Position numbers and translations under genes: made by a program | Shown here: in pieces, positions 1 through 8,952 of the stretch | Position numbering within the stretch: position 1 is the stretch's first letter | Layout of the letters: every line of letters begins with the position of its first letter | Notes under the pieces: generated by a model | The model's database searches: none | The model's input: only the letters and a program-made list of their open reading frames with translations | What the model was told of the DNA's origin: nothing | DNA from: Oceanobacillus saliphilus | Lineage (GTDB): Bacteria > Bacillota > Bacilli > Bacillales > Amphibacillaceae | Direction of reading: 5' to 3' | DNA length: 64,000 bases | Assembly: GCF_023522835.1 (NCBI RefSeq) | Contig: NZ_JALCZU010000009.1 | Span: 1 to 64,000 of the forward strand

Positions 1-96
1 GGTCACACCTGTTCCCATCCCGAACACAGAAGTTAAGCTCTTCAGCGCCGATGGTAGTTGGGGCTTTGCCCCTGCAAGAGTAGGACGCCGCCAGGC
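1..96 (+). rRNA. rrf: 5S ribosomal RNA, 3' part
   Basis: The first bases match the conserved 5S rRNA body: the CCCATCCCGAACACAGAAGT loop B/C segment, the CGCCGATGGTAG segment and the 3' GAGTAGGACG(C)CGCC end. The 5' end lies before the window, so an rRNA operon (16S-23S-5S) probably ends here. It is followed within a few bases by a strong terminator. No tRNA gene follows it. The exact 3' end is placed at the GCCAGGC by analogy with other Bacillus 5S genes. Confidence 0.95.
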
Positions 97-149
97 AATA
101 AAAAAACAGGAGATACGATTTTATCGTATCTCCTGTTTTTTTATTGCCT
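93..149 (+). terminator. Terminator of the rRNA operon, 27-bp perfect inverted repeat
   Basis: Arms 93-119 and 123-149 are exactly complementary around a 3-nt TTT loop; the inner GC-containing stem CAGGAGATACGAT (107-119) is flanked by A7/T7, so the T-tract is itself part of the dyad. The left arm begins inside the mature 5S 3' end. Because A and T runs lie on both sides it could stop transcription from either direction. Confidence 0.9.
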
Positions 150-701
150 AGAAAATTATAGATTTATTCGGTTGTGGATAATTTGATTATCGACAAGTCG
201 AACAACCCCACAGTACGGGGTTGCAGTAGGGAAGTATAGACTCATCTACCCTCATAAGTGGTGAAAAACCCTGGTGTGGAAAGCTTCTATTGAAAAAGAA
301 ATGGGTGACACGAACCGTCTCTAAATTTTCATGAACACATAAAGTTAGTCCCCCCTTCAAAATACTTAGTTTGCTCTTATGGAAGTAATTGTTAATGGCA
401 TCACCCTCTGTAGCAACTTCTATTTACGGTTTGCTTACTATCTGTAATTCACCAATTTCTTATCACGTTTCATACGTTGCAGTTGCAGCAAATTATGCGA
501 TCTGTTTTGCCTAATAATGTATGGAAACAGCCTATACATCACGGTAGAAAGAATCTTATTTAATTCTACCTGTCGATGAAATTTAACGATATTGGATAGC
601 TTTATCAATAGTTGTACTGCTAACTTACACATAATAATAAGCTATCCAATTGAGGAATAAATTTCCTTTCATACTATCTTTAAATAGAATGAAACTATGA
701 A
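150..701. other. Intergenic stretch downstream of rRNA operon
   Basis: No supportable gene. A 7-bp GC-rich hairpin (CAACCCC at 203-209 with GGGGTTG at 217-223) precedes a degenerate copy of the two-hairpin repeat described at 18604-18692. A 64-codon minus-strand frame at 438-632 has no ribosome binding site and no recognisable motif. The remainder is AT-rich. Confidence 0.5.
222..285 (+). repeat. Degenerate copy of two-hairpin repeat (family A)
   Basis: The order of blocks GCAGTAGGGAAGTATAGAC, TCTACCC, CATAAGTG and CCTGGTGTGG follows the family consensus (best copy at 18604-18692). The first hairpin is still partly pairable (GTAGGG with TCTACCC), the second is eroded. This is the most diverged copy I would still accept. 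Confidence 0.45.
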
Positions 702-719
702 ATGAAAGGGGGTTTTTGG

Positions 720-1157
720 ATGAAACATTCTTTGCGGGATATCATGACATCGGATGTTCACACAGTGAATGAATCACAATCCATTAAGGCAGCAGCGGAA
801 ATGATGAGTAAATATAACATTGGTGCTGTGCCGGTTGTGAATAGCAACGGTCGAATGGTTGGAATCATAACAGACCGTGATATAACACTCCGTTCTACAG
901 CCCAAGGTGAAACTGCCCAAACACCAATATCAGAAGTCATGACTGCACAGCAAATTGTAAAGGGAACACCTGATATGGATGTTATTGAAGCTATACAATT
1001 AATGGCCAACCAACAAATACGTCGGTTGCCTGTAGTGGAGAATGAACAAATTGTAGGTATGGTTGCATTAGGTGACTTGGCTGTGGAAGAACAATACGAT
1101 AATGAAGCTGAAAAGGCACTAACCAGTATTTCTACACCTGCTGCTCCTCAAAAGTAA
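720..1157 (+). CDS. yhcV: Tandem CBS-domain protein, YhcV-like
   Basis: A 145-residue protein made of two CBS domains (about residues 7-60 and 70-125), the adenosyl-nucleotide sensing module. The pattern GAVPVV..GRMVGIITDRDI, then RRLPVVEN.QIVGMVALGDLA, is that of B. subtilis YhcV in length and sequence. It is soluble and presumably regulates a partner or reports energy status; no enzyme domain is attached. The start at 720 is chosen over an in-frame ATG at 702 because GAAAGGGGG (705-712) is placed 7 nt before it. It is monocistronic and followed by a terminator. Confidence 0.85.
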   Translation: MKHSLRDIMTSDVHTVNESQSIKAAAEMMSKYNIGAVPVVNSNGRMVGIITDRDITLRSTAQGETAQTPISEVMTAQQIVKGTPDMDVIEAIQLMANQQIRRLPVVENEQIVGMVALGDLAVEEQYDNEAEKALTSISTPAAPQK

Positions 1158-1187
1158 CTGAAGCTCCCAATCAACGTGTTTAATCGA

Positions 1188-1229
1188 AGGTTGTCCATTA
1201 GTAAAATTACTATAGGGCAATCTTTTTTT
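1188..1229 (+). terminator. Terminator after yhcV
   Basis: AGGTTGTCC (1188-1196) pairs with GGGCAATCT (1214-1222) through two G-U pairs, followed by T7. The T-tract is joined directly to a family B repeat. Confidence 0.75.
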
Positions 1230-1420
1230 ATGAGATAAACAAAGTAGGACATTTTGGCGCACTTAATTTAACAGATATATGGCTACCTACGTCCAGCTCT
1301 GGTTCCTAGAAACTCCTGCCCTTGCTAGCATTAAGTCAACCTCCGCTTCTGAACGTCCGGCGAAAGGGACTCCCCCCGCTCTTAAGTAGAAACTACCTCA
1401 TGTAAAAAGAACACCACTGT
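1226..1420 (+). repeat. Family B repeat copy (GTCCAGCTC element)
   Basis: Downstream of the terminator T-run, TGAGATAAACAAAG, ATTTTGG and then ACGTCCAGCTCTGGTTC occur in the same order and spacing as at 35447-35540. The GTCCAGCTC core recurs at 50278. The right boundary is uncertain; similarity between copies fades after the core. No coding potential is seen. Confidence 0.5.
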
Positions 1421-1560
1421 ACTTAAGCTTGTCGGCTGGAATGCCAAAACGAGTTTACCCAACTATCAAGAGTTTATCAATGACTTATTCATGTCCTGGC
1501 TTTGTTTTGAATAAGATGAAAAGAGTTGTCCTTAAACAGAAGAGAAGATACGATTATCCG
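1230..1560. other. Non-coding stretch with repeat remnant
   Basis: Holds the family B repeat and about 150 bases of unassigned sequence leading to the ribosome binding site of the YitT gene. A short frame starting at 1526 overlaps that gene in another frame and has no support of its own. Confidence 0.5.
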
Positions 1561-1571
1561 GGAGGAACCCA

Positions 1572-2180
1572 ATGAAACAGCTAGCAACAAAATTTGGACT
1601 AGTAGTAGCGGGAGGAACTATTCAAGGGTTTGGAATGGGTCTATTTTTATTTCCAAATTATATACCATCAGGTGGTGCTGGAGGGATTGCAGTTCTTTTA
1701 AACTATTGGTTTCAAATCAATATAGGCTTGGCATTATGGATCGTTAATTTATCCATGCTTTTTTTTGGAATAAAAATTCTTGGTAAACGATTCGCAGTTT
1801 GGACAGTAATAGGGATAACAATAACATCGATATCCCTCCATTTATTTGAGCAAGGTTTTTCACCGAATAGAAGTTTGCTTTTTGATGTTGTTGCAGGATC
1901 TGTATTTCTTGGAACTGGAATTGGAATTCTTATGCGGCAAGGAGTCTCCAATGGTGGTGTTGGAGTAGTTGCACTTATTATATCTAAAAAAAGAAATATG
2001 CTTCCCGGAAAGCCTTTATTTCTTGTGAATATATGCATTTTTTTAATGACTGCCATAATAATTGACTGGAAAATATTACTCCTAGCACTTATCAGTCAAT
2101 GGATCTCAACAAAGATAATCGATCAAATATGCCAAATTACATGTTTTCATACCTATACACTTAACTGGCGGAAAAAGTAA
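1572..2180 (+). CDS. YitT-family membrane protein, short form
   Basis: A 202-residue integral membrane protein with about five hydrophobic segments. The glycine-rich PSGGAGGIAVLLNYWF and RQGVSNGGVGVVALI repeats are typical of the YitT/DUF161 family (members are usually about 280 residues and end in a cytoplasmic DUF2179 domain). Here the protein stops right after the last membrane segment with an atypical TYTLNWRKK end, so the C-terminal domain is absent, either by truncation or frameshift. GGGAGGAA ends 5 nt before the ATG. It is convergent with the MFS gene (12 bp apart). Function of the family is unproven; some members are linked to membrane transport. Confidence 0.75.
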   Translation: MKQLATKFGLVVAGGTIQGFGMGLFLFPNYIPSGGAGGIAVLLNYWFQINIGLALWIVNLSMLFFGIKILGKRFAVWTVIGITITSISLHLFEQGFSPNRSLLFDVVAGSVFLGTGIGILMRQGVSNGGVGVVALIISKKRNMLPGKPLFLVNICIFLMTAIIIDWKILLLALISQWISTKIIDQICQITCFHTYTLNWRKK

Positions 2181-2192
2181 AGATGGTGCTAC

Positions 2193-3431
2193 TTAAAAAT
2201 AATTATAGCGCACAGATGTAACCTTCTTTTCCTTTCCATCCTTTCCATTTACATGAAGCAAAAGCAGTACGAGCAGTCCGACGATAAGTGTAAAGGTCGC
2301 AATGGACAAAAACATGCCGGTTCTTGACCAATCCATTAAACGTGAAAATATGGGCGGGCCGAGTGCCACACCCAAAAATCGGACAGAACCATACAAAGAG
2401 GTTACAAATCCTCTCCTTTCTTTACCGACCGCTCCCGTTATAATGCTATTTACACAAGGGAGGATAAGCCCTGCACCTACACTGCTTAAAGCGAGAATTG
2501 CAAGAAAAGGGATTAGACTGTTGAAGAAGACAAGTGTTCCGTATGAAATTGTCTTTAAGAGGAAACCAAGCAACGCTAATCGTTTCATTCTTTCCAGATT
2601 CTTACCAATTTTACTTCCAGTGATATAAGATGTAATGACCATAACAAGCAATGGTATTGCTAAAATCAGACCTTTTACAACACCATCAATCTTAAATTCT
2701 GTTTCAAGATTATCCGAAAGATAAAATAAAATCCCAAATAGGGCAAATAAACAAGTTCCACCAGCAAGATATGTAGTAAAAAGCCATCGTCCTTCATGCT
2801 TAAATACACTCAACAAACCGCTTATATATTTCCGAAAAGGAGGGGGAGCCTGACGGTTGCTCTTTTCTTTAATAAAAATCCAAACAAGCAAAGCTGACAC
2901 AACACTTAATAGGGGAAAAGTGAAAAATACGGAATACCATACGATTAATGCTAAAATTGAACCAAGTATCGGCGATAAGACTTTTCCCAATCCATTAGAA
3001 GCTTCGTATATTCCAAGTACCCGACTTTGTTCCCCACCTTTAAAAAGGTCACCAGTCAATGCCATGGCAATTGGTGAAGTCCCGGCCGCGCCGAAACCCT
3101 GTATGGTTCTTCCAATCATGATCCATAGAAAGGGATTAGAAAAGAATGCAGCACCTAATCCAGCAATTAAGCCACCCAGACCAAACACAAGTAGGGAAGG
3201 AATTATGATGATCTTTCTTGAAAAACGGTCTGAAAGGTATCCGACAAACGGAATAAAGATGGCGGCAGCTACGGAAAAAACGGTAATGGTTAAACTTACT
3301 TGCATTTTAGAAAGACCCAATGAAGCTTCCATTTTAGGAAATATTGGAATTAACATGGAATTTCCAAGCGTCATAATAAGTGGGATGGATCCGATCGCAG
3401 TAATAATCATACCCTTATTTTTCTTTGTCAC
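2193..3431 (-). CDS. MFS drug-type efflux transporter
   Basis: A 412-residue major facilitator with twelve predicted membrane helices. Motif A between helices 2 and 3 is [12 protein letters not shown]; the helix 4-5 region [15 protein letters not shown] fits the drug:H+ antiporter (ACDE/DHA1-like) group. Likely role is proton-driven export of a small molecule; the substrate cannot be predicted. The start is a GTG at 3431: AAGGAG lies 9 nt upstream, whereas the longer frame would need a TTG at 3458 without a ribosome binding site. It stands alone on this strand. Confidence 0.8.
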   Translation of the reverse strand: MTKKNKGMIITAIGSIPLIMTLGNSMLIPIFPKMEASLGLSKMQVSLTITVFSVAAAIFIPFVGYLSDRFSRKIIIIPSLLVFGLGGLIAGLGAAFFSNPFLWIMIGRTIQGFGAAGTSPIAMALTGDLFKGGEQSRVLGIYEASNGLGKVLSPILGSILALIVWYSVFFTFPLLSVVSALLVWIFIKEKSNRQAPPPFRKYISGLLSVFKHEGRWLFTTYLAGGTCLFALFGILFYLSDNLETEFKIDGVVKGLILAIPLLVMVITSYITGSKIGKNLERMKRLALLGFLLKTISYGTLVFFNSLIPFLAILALSSVGAGLILPCVNSIITGAVGKERRGFVTSLYGSVRFLGVALGPPIFSRLMDWSRTGMFLSIATFTLIVGLLVLLLLHVNGKDGKEKKVTSVRYNYF

Positions 3432-3504
3432 TTTCTCTCCGCTCCTTGATATTGGCAATATATCTAGTTATATCCCGCATTTATGGGCTGTAGTGTAGTG
3501 CTCT

Positions 3505-3578
3505 TCCTCCCCCTAAGCGTGAGCAAATCAAACAGTGAAGGTGGAGTTGGGCCTTGTGTCATATCCTTGTGTTAATTG
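3505..3578 (+). repeat. Family C repeat copy (GTGAAGGTGG element)
   Basis: CTAAGCGTGAGCAAAT, AGTGAAGGTGGAGTTGGGCCTTGTGTCAT (shown in parts) and CCTTGTG align without gaps to 8217-8290 at roughly three of four positions. Non-coding; sits between two minus-strand genes. Confidence 0.5.
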
Positions 3579-3621
3579 AGCAGGGAGAGAAAAGGAAATC
3601 TCCACAAGATGAATTATCACT

Positions 3622-4122
3622 TTATTTTATATTTAATGGTGGAGAAACCATCCATCCTTTGTCTTTTGTAATCTTTAACAGCTTGAGCTCATATTCTTCT
3701 TTTTGTTCTCCAAACTCACTGAACATCGTCCGTAAATCCTCTCGGTTAGCTATACCGGTTATATAGCTGCATAAAATTCTTTCTGCCATTAATTCTTTTT
3801 GAACCAGAACTGCAATTTCCGAATCATTAAACCTAGCACCGGCTGGTATGTCCTGAACTTCCACGTTTGGACGGTCTGGTGGAGCGGGTGGTAAGCGTAT
3901 TCCAGCTTCTTTCAGTAGTGTCTCCACCTGCTGTTCTTCCTGTGTTAAGACATTTTCAAGAAGATCTTCCAGAAATGTTTTTAAATCATGTTCTCCACAG
4001 TGATTAATTAAAACTTGTAGCGTCACAAGCGTTCCTTTAGTACTGGATAAGTATGACCAGAGATTAAAAACTTCCCCGGAATGCAATGGCTCTTCCTGTT
4101 CTTTATTAGTAAGTACTCCCAT
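3622..4122 (-). CDS. DUF3231-family protein
   Basis: A 166-residue soluble helical protein. The sequence pattern HSGEVFNLWSYL, LLKEAGIRLPPAPPDRP and a late ..EFGEQKEEYELKLLKI is that of the Bacillus DUF3231 family, which has a ferritin-like/coat-F-like helical bundle and occurs as one or two copies per protein; this one carries a single copy. AGGAGG sits 8 nt before the ATG. No biochemical role is established. It is divergent from the sulfonate transporter operon. Family assignment is by pattern memory and could be checked by profile search. Confidence 0.65.
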   Translation of the reverse strand: MGVLTNKEQEEPLHSGEVFNLWSYLSSTKGTLVTLQVLINHCGEHDLKTFLEDLLENVLTQEEQQVETLLKEAGIRLPPAPPDRPNVEVQDIPAGARFNDSEIAVLVQKELMAERILCSYITGIANREDLRTMFSEFGEQKEEYELKLLKITKDKGWMVSPPLNIK

Positions 4123-4331
4123 TTCGAAATCCTCCTAGTAAATGCTTCTCCTTTAAGTTTTCCTGAAAGGAGATAAATTATCCTGCGGTATCAGCATTCA
4201 GAAGCTAATTACAATAACAATAATGAATATTTTTACTAGGCATTTTACCCAAGACAGGAACCTACTTTTAATTTATACATAATCTAAACACAGATATAAA
4301 ATACATTTTAGCAAGGATGGTTTTAGTAATT

Positions 4332-5282
4332 ATGTTTAAGAAATTGTCACTGTTCTTGATGAGTATACTATGCATTATTTTTGCTGGTTGCAGTATCAGT
4401 GATTCGTCAGCTAAATCGAATGAGGATGTTATTCGAATTGGTTATCAGAAAAATGGACCATTGATTATTTTAAAGTCTCTAGGAGCACTTGAGGATCGAC
4501 TTGAGAAAGTTGGTTATAAAGTAGAATGGAATGAGTTCCAGGCAGGTCCGGCATTGGTTGAGGCTTTGAATGCGGGCAGTATCGACTTCGGGAGAACAGG
4601 AAACTCCCCGCCGATATTTGCCCAGGCGGCAGACGCTCCGTTTGTTACAGTAGCGGCTGGGAAATCAAAGTATGAGGGAAGCGGAATCTTAGTAGCGAAA
4701 GACTCTGAAATAAAATCAATTAAAGATTTAAAGAATAAGAAGGTAAGCTTTGCTAAGGGATCAAGTTCTCATTATCTCATCGTAAAAGCATTGGAAAGTG
4801 AAGGGTTACGTTATACAGATATCACTCCCGTGTTTTTATCGCCGGGTGATGCAAGAATTGCTTTTGAACAAGGCCAAACCGATGCAATGGTAGTTTGGGA
4901 TCCGTTTACTTCTTCAACGGAAATAAATATGAATGCAACCCTTCTGGCCAATGGAGAGGGTTTTACAACCGATCGGGATTTCTTTATAGCAAATGTGACG
5001 TTCGCAGAGGAACATGAAGATTTAATTGAAATCATTTTGGATGAAATCGAAAGTTCATCTGTCTGGGCCAATAACCATCATGAAGAGCTAATAGAGATGC
5101 TAGTTCCTGTTTTAAATATTGATGAAGCTTCAATTAAGCTTGCAGTTGAACGTAGGGTGTATGGTGTAGATTCATTAAGTGATGAAATCGTTGAAGAGCA
5201 GCAGGAAATTGCTGATACCTTTTTCAGGCTGGATATTATCCCACGCGAAATCGATGTTAAGGATGTCATGAGTAAGCATTAA
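4332..5282 (+). CDS. ssuA: Sulfonate ABC transporter, substrate-binding lipoprotein
   Basis: A 316-residue lipoprotein: KK n-region, hydrophobic core and lipobox FAGC at residues 18-21, so the mature protein is anchored by a diacylglyceryl-cysteine. The body matches SsuA/TauA-type binding proteins (IRIGYQKNGPL, then a central RTGNSPPIFAQAA, and DAMVVWDPFTS). It would capture aliphatic sulfonates outside the membrane for SsuC/SsuB. The start at 4332 gives a normal signal peptide; the in-frame ATG at 4317 overlaps the only AAGG and adds five residues. The stop shares one base with an upstream-in-frame ATG of ssuC, which suggests translational coupling. Confidence 0.85.
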   Translation: MFKKLSLFLMSILCIIFAGCSISDSSAKSNEDVIRIGYQKNGPLIILKSLGALEDRLEKVGYKVEWNEFQAGPALVEALNAGSIDFGRTGNSPPIFAQAADAPFVTVAAGKSKYEGSGILVAKDSEIKSIKDLKNKKVSFAKGSSSHYLIVKALESEGLRYTDITPVFLSPGDARIAFEQGQTDAMVVWDPFTSSTEINMNATLLANGEGFTTDRDFFIANVTFAEEHEDLIEIILDEIESSSVWANNHHEELIEMLVPVLNIDEASIKLAVERRVYGVDSLSDEIVEEQQEIADTFFRLDIIPREIDVKDVMSKH

Positions 5283-5305
5283 TGAAAGAAAGGAGGGTGG
5301 GGCAA

Positions 5306-6070
5306 GTGAAGTTTATGATGATGGAATCAATAAAAAAATTCATTCCCTGGTTTTTACCCCTCTTATTGCTTGTAGGCTGGCAAGTATTCTCATGGGCGGG
5401 AGCTATTCCGGAGAGAATTTTGCCGGCACCTACAAAAGTTATGCAAGCTGGTATAGAACTTTTCTCAACAGGGGAATTATTCAGCCATATATCGATAAGT
5501 CTTGGAAGAGCATTAGCCGGATTTCTTATCGGAGGTGTAATAGGGTTCATATTTGGTCTATTAAATGGAATATTTCGGTCTGCGGATCTCTTCTTTGACA
5601 CATCCATTCAAATGCTGCGAAATATCCCTCACCTGGCTTTAATCCCGCTTGTTATTTTATGGTTTGGAATAGGGGAAACATCGAAAATCTTTTTAGTTGC
5701 ATTGGGCGTTCTTTTTCCAATATATATCAATACGTATCATGGCATAAAAAATGTCGATAAAGGATTAGTGGAGATGGGGCGTGCATATGGACTAAAAGGA
5801 ATATCACTGTTTGTTACGGTCATTCTGCCCGGCGCAATGTCATCGATACTTGTAGGTATCCGTTTTTCATTGGGAGTGATGTGGTTAACACTTATCGTAT
5901 CTGAAACGATATCTGCCCATACCGGAATCGGATATATGGCAATGAACGCAAGAGAATTTATGCAAATGGATGTCATTGTATTGAGTATTCTGCTCTATGC
6001 CTTGTTTGGGAAGTTATCAGATGTCATCGCCAGATATCTGGAGGCAAAGTTACTTAAGTGGAATGCATAA
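5306..6070 (+). CDS. ssuC: Sulfonate ABC transporter, permease
   Basis: A 254-residue BPD-type permease with about six membrane helices and the EAA loop (VEMGRAYGLKGISLF, ILPGAMSSILVG). Long stretches such as DTSIQMLRNIPHLALIPL and VSETISAHTGIGYMAMN are near-identical in SsuC of enteric and Bacillus species. A GTG at 5306 is preferred because AAAGGAGG ends 9 nt before it; an ATG at 5282 is in frame but has no site. Second gene of the ssuACB operon. Confidence 0.9.
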   Translation: MKFMMMESIKKFIPWFLPLLLLVGWQVFSWAGAIPERILPAPTKVMQAGIELFSTGELFSHISISLGRALAGFLIGGVIGFIFGLLNGIFRSADLFFDTSIQMLRNIPHLALIPLVILWFGIGETSKIFLVALGVLFPIYINTYHGIKNVDKGLVEMGRAYGLKGISLFVTVILPGAMSSILVGIRFSLGVMWLTLIVSETISAHTGIGYMAMNAREFMQMDVIVLSILLYALFGKLSDVIARYLEAKLLKWNA

Positions 6071-6100
6071 AATTAGTAACGTTTTAGGAGGTAATCCACC

Positions 6101-6871
6101 GTGAAACAGCCCAGGAAGAAAGAATATATTATGATTCATAATATACACAAAATCTATGGCGAACGGAAAGTTCTCAAAGGATTAGATTTAACGATACAAG
6201 AAGGGGAGTTCGTAGCAATTGTCGGAAAGAGTGGTTGTGGTAAAAGCACCTTACTGCGTTTAATTGCTGGACTTGAAAATTATCATGATGGTTTCATACG
6301 TATAAACAATGAACAATTACATGATATAAATAAATATGCAAGAATCATGTTCCAGGATGGACGCCTTCTTCCCTGGAAGCGGGTGATTGATAATGTAAGT
6401 ATTGGGCTTTCAAGCGAATTCAAAATAAAAGCTATTGATGCATTGAGGCAAGTCGGATTAGAAGATCGGATGAACGACTGGCCGTCTAAGCTTTCCGGGG
6501 GACAGAAGCAGCGAGTAGCCTTGGCAAGGGCTCTCGTTCATAATCCTTCCCTGCTTTTATTGGATGAACCACTCGGTGCGCTTGATGCACTCACGAGAAT
6601 TGAGATGCAGGACCTTATCGAATCATTGTGGAGTGAGAAAAAGTTTACATCGATTCTCGTCACGCATGATGTAGAAGAGGCTGTTGCTATTGCTGACCGG
6701 GTAATATTAATTGAAGATGGTGTCATTAGCGTAAATCAGCCTATTCGGTTACCGAGACCGAGACAGCGAACCCATCCCGCTTTTTCCATGTATGTAGAAG
6801 AAATCCTTGAAAAAATATTAAATCGCAATAAGATAGCATTGGTCAGGAATTCCAAAGAATTAAAAGTATGA
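6101..6871 (+). CDS. ssuB: Sulfonate ABC transporter, ATPase
   Basis: A 256-residue ATPase: Walker A GKSGCGKST (about residue 43), Q-loop FQDGRLLPWKRV, signature LSGGQKQRVALA, Walker B LLLLDEPLGALDALTR and switch His in LVTHDVEEA. The Q-loop segment DGRLLPW and the run EMQDLIESLW are characteristic of SsuB. GTG start with AGGAGG 8 nt upstream. The operon order is ssuA-ssuC-ssuB with no ssuD (FMNH2-dependent alkanesulfonate monooxygenase) or ssuE, so the enzyme that releases sulfite must be encoded elsewhere or the transporter serves another substrate. Confidence 0.9.
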   Translation: MKQPRKKEYIMIHNIHKIYGERKVLKGLDLTIQEGEFVAIVGKSGCGKSTLLRLIAGLENYHDGFIRINNEQLHDINKYARIMFQDGRLLPWKRVIDNVSIGLSSEFKIKAIDALRQVGLEDRMNDWPSKLSGGQKQRVALARALVHNPSLLLLDEPLGALDALTRIEMQDLIESLWSEKKFTSILVTHDVEEAVAIADRVILIEDGVISVNQPIRLPRPRQRTHPAFSMYVEEILEKILNRNKIALVRNSKELKV

Positions 6872-7355
6872 TACGAAGTACTCCTCATCCATAAATTATT
6901 AATGCTTCACCGAGTACTATCCAAATCATCTTATCGAAAGAGGCTTTATCTGCCAGGTTATAGAGTCTATTGCAGTCGTGGGGATTAAAATTATAGGTCC
7001 AATCAGAGCAAGGGTGCTGTTATTCATCAGTACCTTTTCCATTTCATTAAACATTAAATAAACAGCAAAGAATTTCGAAACTGCCTGAAAGTAATCTGTT
7101 TAAGATAATGGTGCAAAACCTTTAAAAGACTTGGATGCAATCTTTTATGATGGTATTATGAAGACGGTGTTATTTAAACTATTCAAGTAATTCTAAAGGG
7201 GAGAAGGACTGGGACATTATATGATTCAATTCAACAAGAATTATATTACAGTTTTTCAAAGTTCATTATATATGACAACCTCTGCGATCATACAAGCAAA
7301 TAATGTTGTTATTATGACTGACTAAGAAATACACAAGAAGGAGTAGAATGAATTC
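6872..7355. other. Intergenic stretch, nothing recognised
   Basis: About 480 bases between ssuB and the methyltransferase. No frame with a ribosome binding site and no long hairpin with a T-tract is visible. Short broken plus-strand frames suggest decayed sequence, but none can be assigned. Confidence 0.4.
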
Positions 7356-8117
7356 ATGTTAGGTTATTATAGTAAACTTTCTTCAGAAGTCTATGATTTG
7401 GACAAATATATTGGTCTTTCATTTGGAGATGTAGAATTTTATAGTAATAGGTTAGCATCTTGTGAGGGTAACATTCTTGAACCAGGAGTTGGAACGGGTC
7501 GAATCCTCATTCCACTTTTAGAAAAAGGCTTAAAAGTTGATGGCTTCGATGTTTCAGCAGAAATGTTAGAGATATGTCGTAATAATTGTAAAAAAAGAGG
7601 GTTTGACCCAAAATTATTTGAAGAGAAAATGGAGTCATTTTCATTAGATACAAAGTATGAAGCTATTATTGTGCCAACTGGAACATTCCTATTACTACAC
7701 AAAAGAGAGGATTCTATTCAAGCATTAAAGAATTTCTATGATCATCTCTTAAACGGTGGAAAGCTTATTATAGATACCTTTTTGCAAACAGATGTAACAA
7801 TTGACGAAGTATCTACAAGAACATGGGAAACTAAAAATGGGGATATGATTACATTAGAATCTAAAATAGTCGAAGTTGATTATATCAACCAGTACACAAT
7901 ATCTCACAATCGCTATGAAAAGTGGCGAAATGGTTTACTCATACAAACAGAATTAGAACGTTTTCCACTTCGCTGGTATGGAGTGGAAGAGTTTAAAATA
8001 CTTCTTGAACAGGTTGGTTTTGAAGATATCGTAATATCAGCAGATTATCAATATGGACAATATCCGACGAAATCAAATCAATCCATTACATTCGAAGCGG
8101 TAGTTAATAAGAAATAA
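7356..8117 (+). CDS. Class I SAM-dependent methyltransferase
   Basis: A 253-residue soluble protein with the Rossmann motif I ILEPGVGTGRILIPLLEKG at residues 39-57, an acidic end of strand 2 (VDGFDVSAEML) and motif IV-like IIVPTGTFLLL. This is a methyltransferase of the small-molecule type (methyltransf_25-like); substrate unknown. AGAAGGAG precedes the ATG by about 11 nt. Monocistronic, with a terminator downstream. Base composition is more AT-rich than the flanking operons, which fits recent acquisition. Confidence 0.8.
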   Translation: MLGYYSKLSSEVYDLDKYIGLSFGDVEFYSNRLASCEGNILEPGVGTGRILIPLLEKGLKVDGFDVSAEMLEICRNNCKKRGFDPKLFEEKMESFSLDTKYEAIIVPTGTFLLLHKREDSIQALKNFYDHLLNGGKLIIDTFLQTDVTIDEVSTRTWETKNGDMITLESKIVEVDYINQYTISHNRYEKWRNGLLIQTELERFPLRWYGVEEFKILLEQVGFEDIVISADYQYGQYPTKSNQSITFEAVVNKK

Positions 8118-8150
8118 CGTTATTCTTTTTTCCATCTTACCTGCAAATAA

Positions 8151-8188
8151 AAAATGAACCTTATAAAAAGTAAGGTTCATTTTAGTTT
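8151..8188. terminator. Terminator after methyltransferase gene
   Basis: Perfect 13-bp stem AAAATGAACCTTA (8151-8163) and TAAGGTTCATTTT (8171-8183) with a 7-nt loop, and T-runs on the plus side. The A-run at the left end would also let it act on the minus strand. Confidence 0.8.
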
Positions 8189-8216
8189 TTCCATGCATTA
8201 ACTGGCTTAATCCCTA

Positions 8217-8290
8217 CTTCTAAGCGTAAGAAACTATCACGTGAAGGTGGGAGCGGGCCTTATGTTATCCCCTTGTGGTATAAACAGCCG
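8217..8290 (+). repeat. Family C repeat copy (GTGAAGGTGG element)
   Basis: CTAAGCGTAAGAAACT, CGTGAAGGTGGGAGC, GGGCCTTATGTTAT and CCTTGTGGTA match the copy at 3505-3578 in order and spacing. Non-coding, between a terminator and the end of a minus-strand gene. Confidence 0.5.
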
Positions 8291-8384
8291 ATTAATTCGT
8301 GATCCTGTTCATGTGCCATTCGGTTATACTAGTGGTTACTATTCAGTTGGGAGAAAGAACACCCTACTATAATGAAGTTTCACG

Positions 8385-8846
8385 TTATTCCACTTCATCT
8401 GTCAATCTTCTAAAGCCTTCTTGATGAAGGTAATCCGCCGCAGCATTATAGGTGGCATAAGTTCCGTCCAGTAAATCTCCTGCATAGACGTTCCATAAAT
8501 CAAAATCCTCGACTATCTTAAGGATTTGTTTTTCACTGTTTATCCATGTTTCTTCAAAAGGTTCTGATTCAGAAAGGGATTCTATAGATTGTTTTATGAT
8601 TTTATGCAACGCATCTGGGCTAAAATCACGAATGTTGACCATTCCTTTAGAATCGACAGTATAATGATCATCTATCTGTTCAGCATAGACAAATCCATTA
8701 CCATTCGGGTGAAGATGGTATACGATGGTTTTCTTTTCCATAACACTTTCGGGGAAATGAAAATTAACACGACCTAGGGATACATCGTGACGTTCTAATT
8801 CCGGATAGGATTCAATAATTGCTAGTTTTTCTTCAAATGTAAGCAT
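8385..8846 (-). CDS. Conserved hypothetical protein
   Basis: A 153-residue acidic soluble protein. It begins MLTFEEKLAIIESYPELER and carries an NFHFPESVMEKKTIVYHLH strand-rich segment, then VNIRDFSPDALHKII and a helical C-terminus. I do not recognise a named family; no catalytic motif, signal peptide or membrane segment is visible. A reasonable AGGTAACAT site precedes the ATG. Convergent/adjacent to nothing related, divergent from the riboswitch-dapA unit. Confidence 0.65.
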   Translation of the reverse strand: MLTFEEKLAIIESYPELERHDVSLGRVNFHFPESVMEKKTIVYHLHPNGNGFVYAEQIDDHYTVDSKGMVNIRDFSPDALHKIIKQSIESLSESEPFEETWINSEKQILKIVEDFDLWNVYAGDLLDGTYATYNAAADYLHQEGFRRLTDEVE

Positions 8847-8952
8847 GTTACCTCCAACTTGTTTGTTTATTATAATTCAAGCCTATTATACCACGTCAAA
8901 TTCCAAAAAATACTTGGATTTCGTACACCTATATGATTCTTCATTAAAAAGT

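Noticed and set aside
438-632. 64-codon minus-strand frame
   Set aside because: No ribosome binding site, no recognisable motif, lies in AT-rich DNA next to a repeat.
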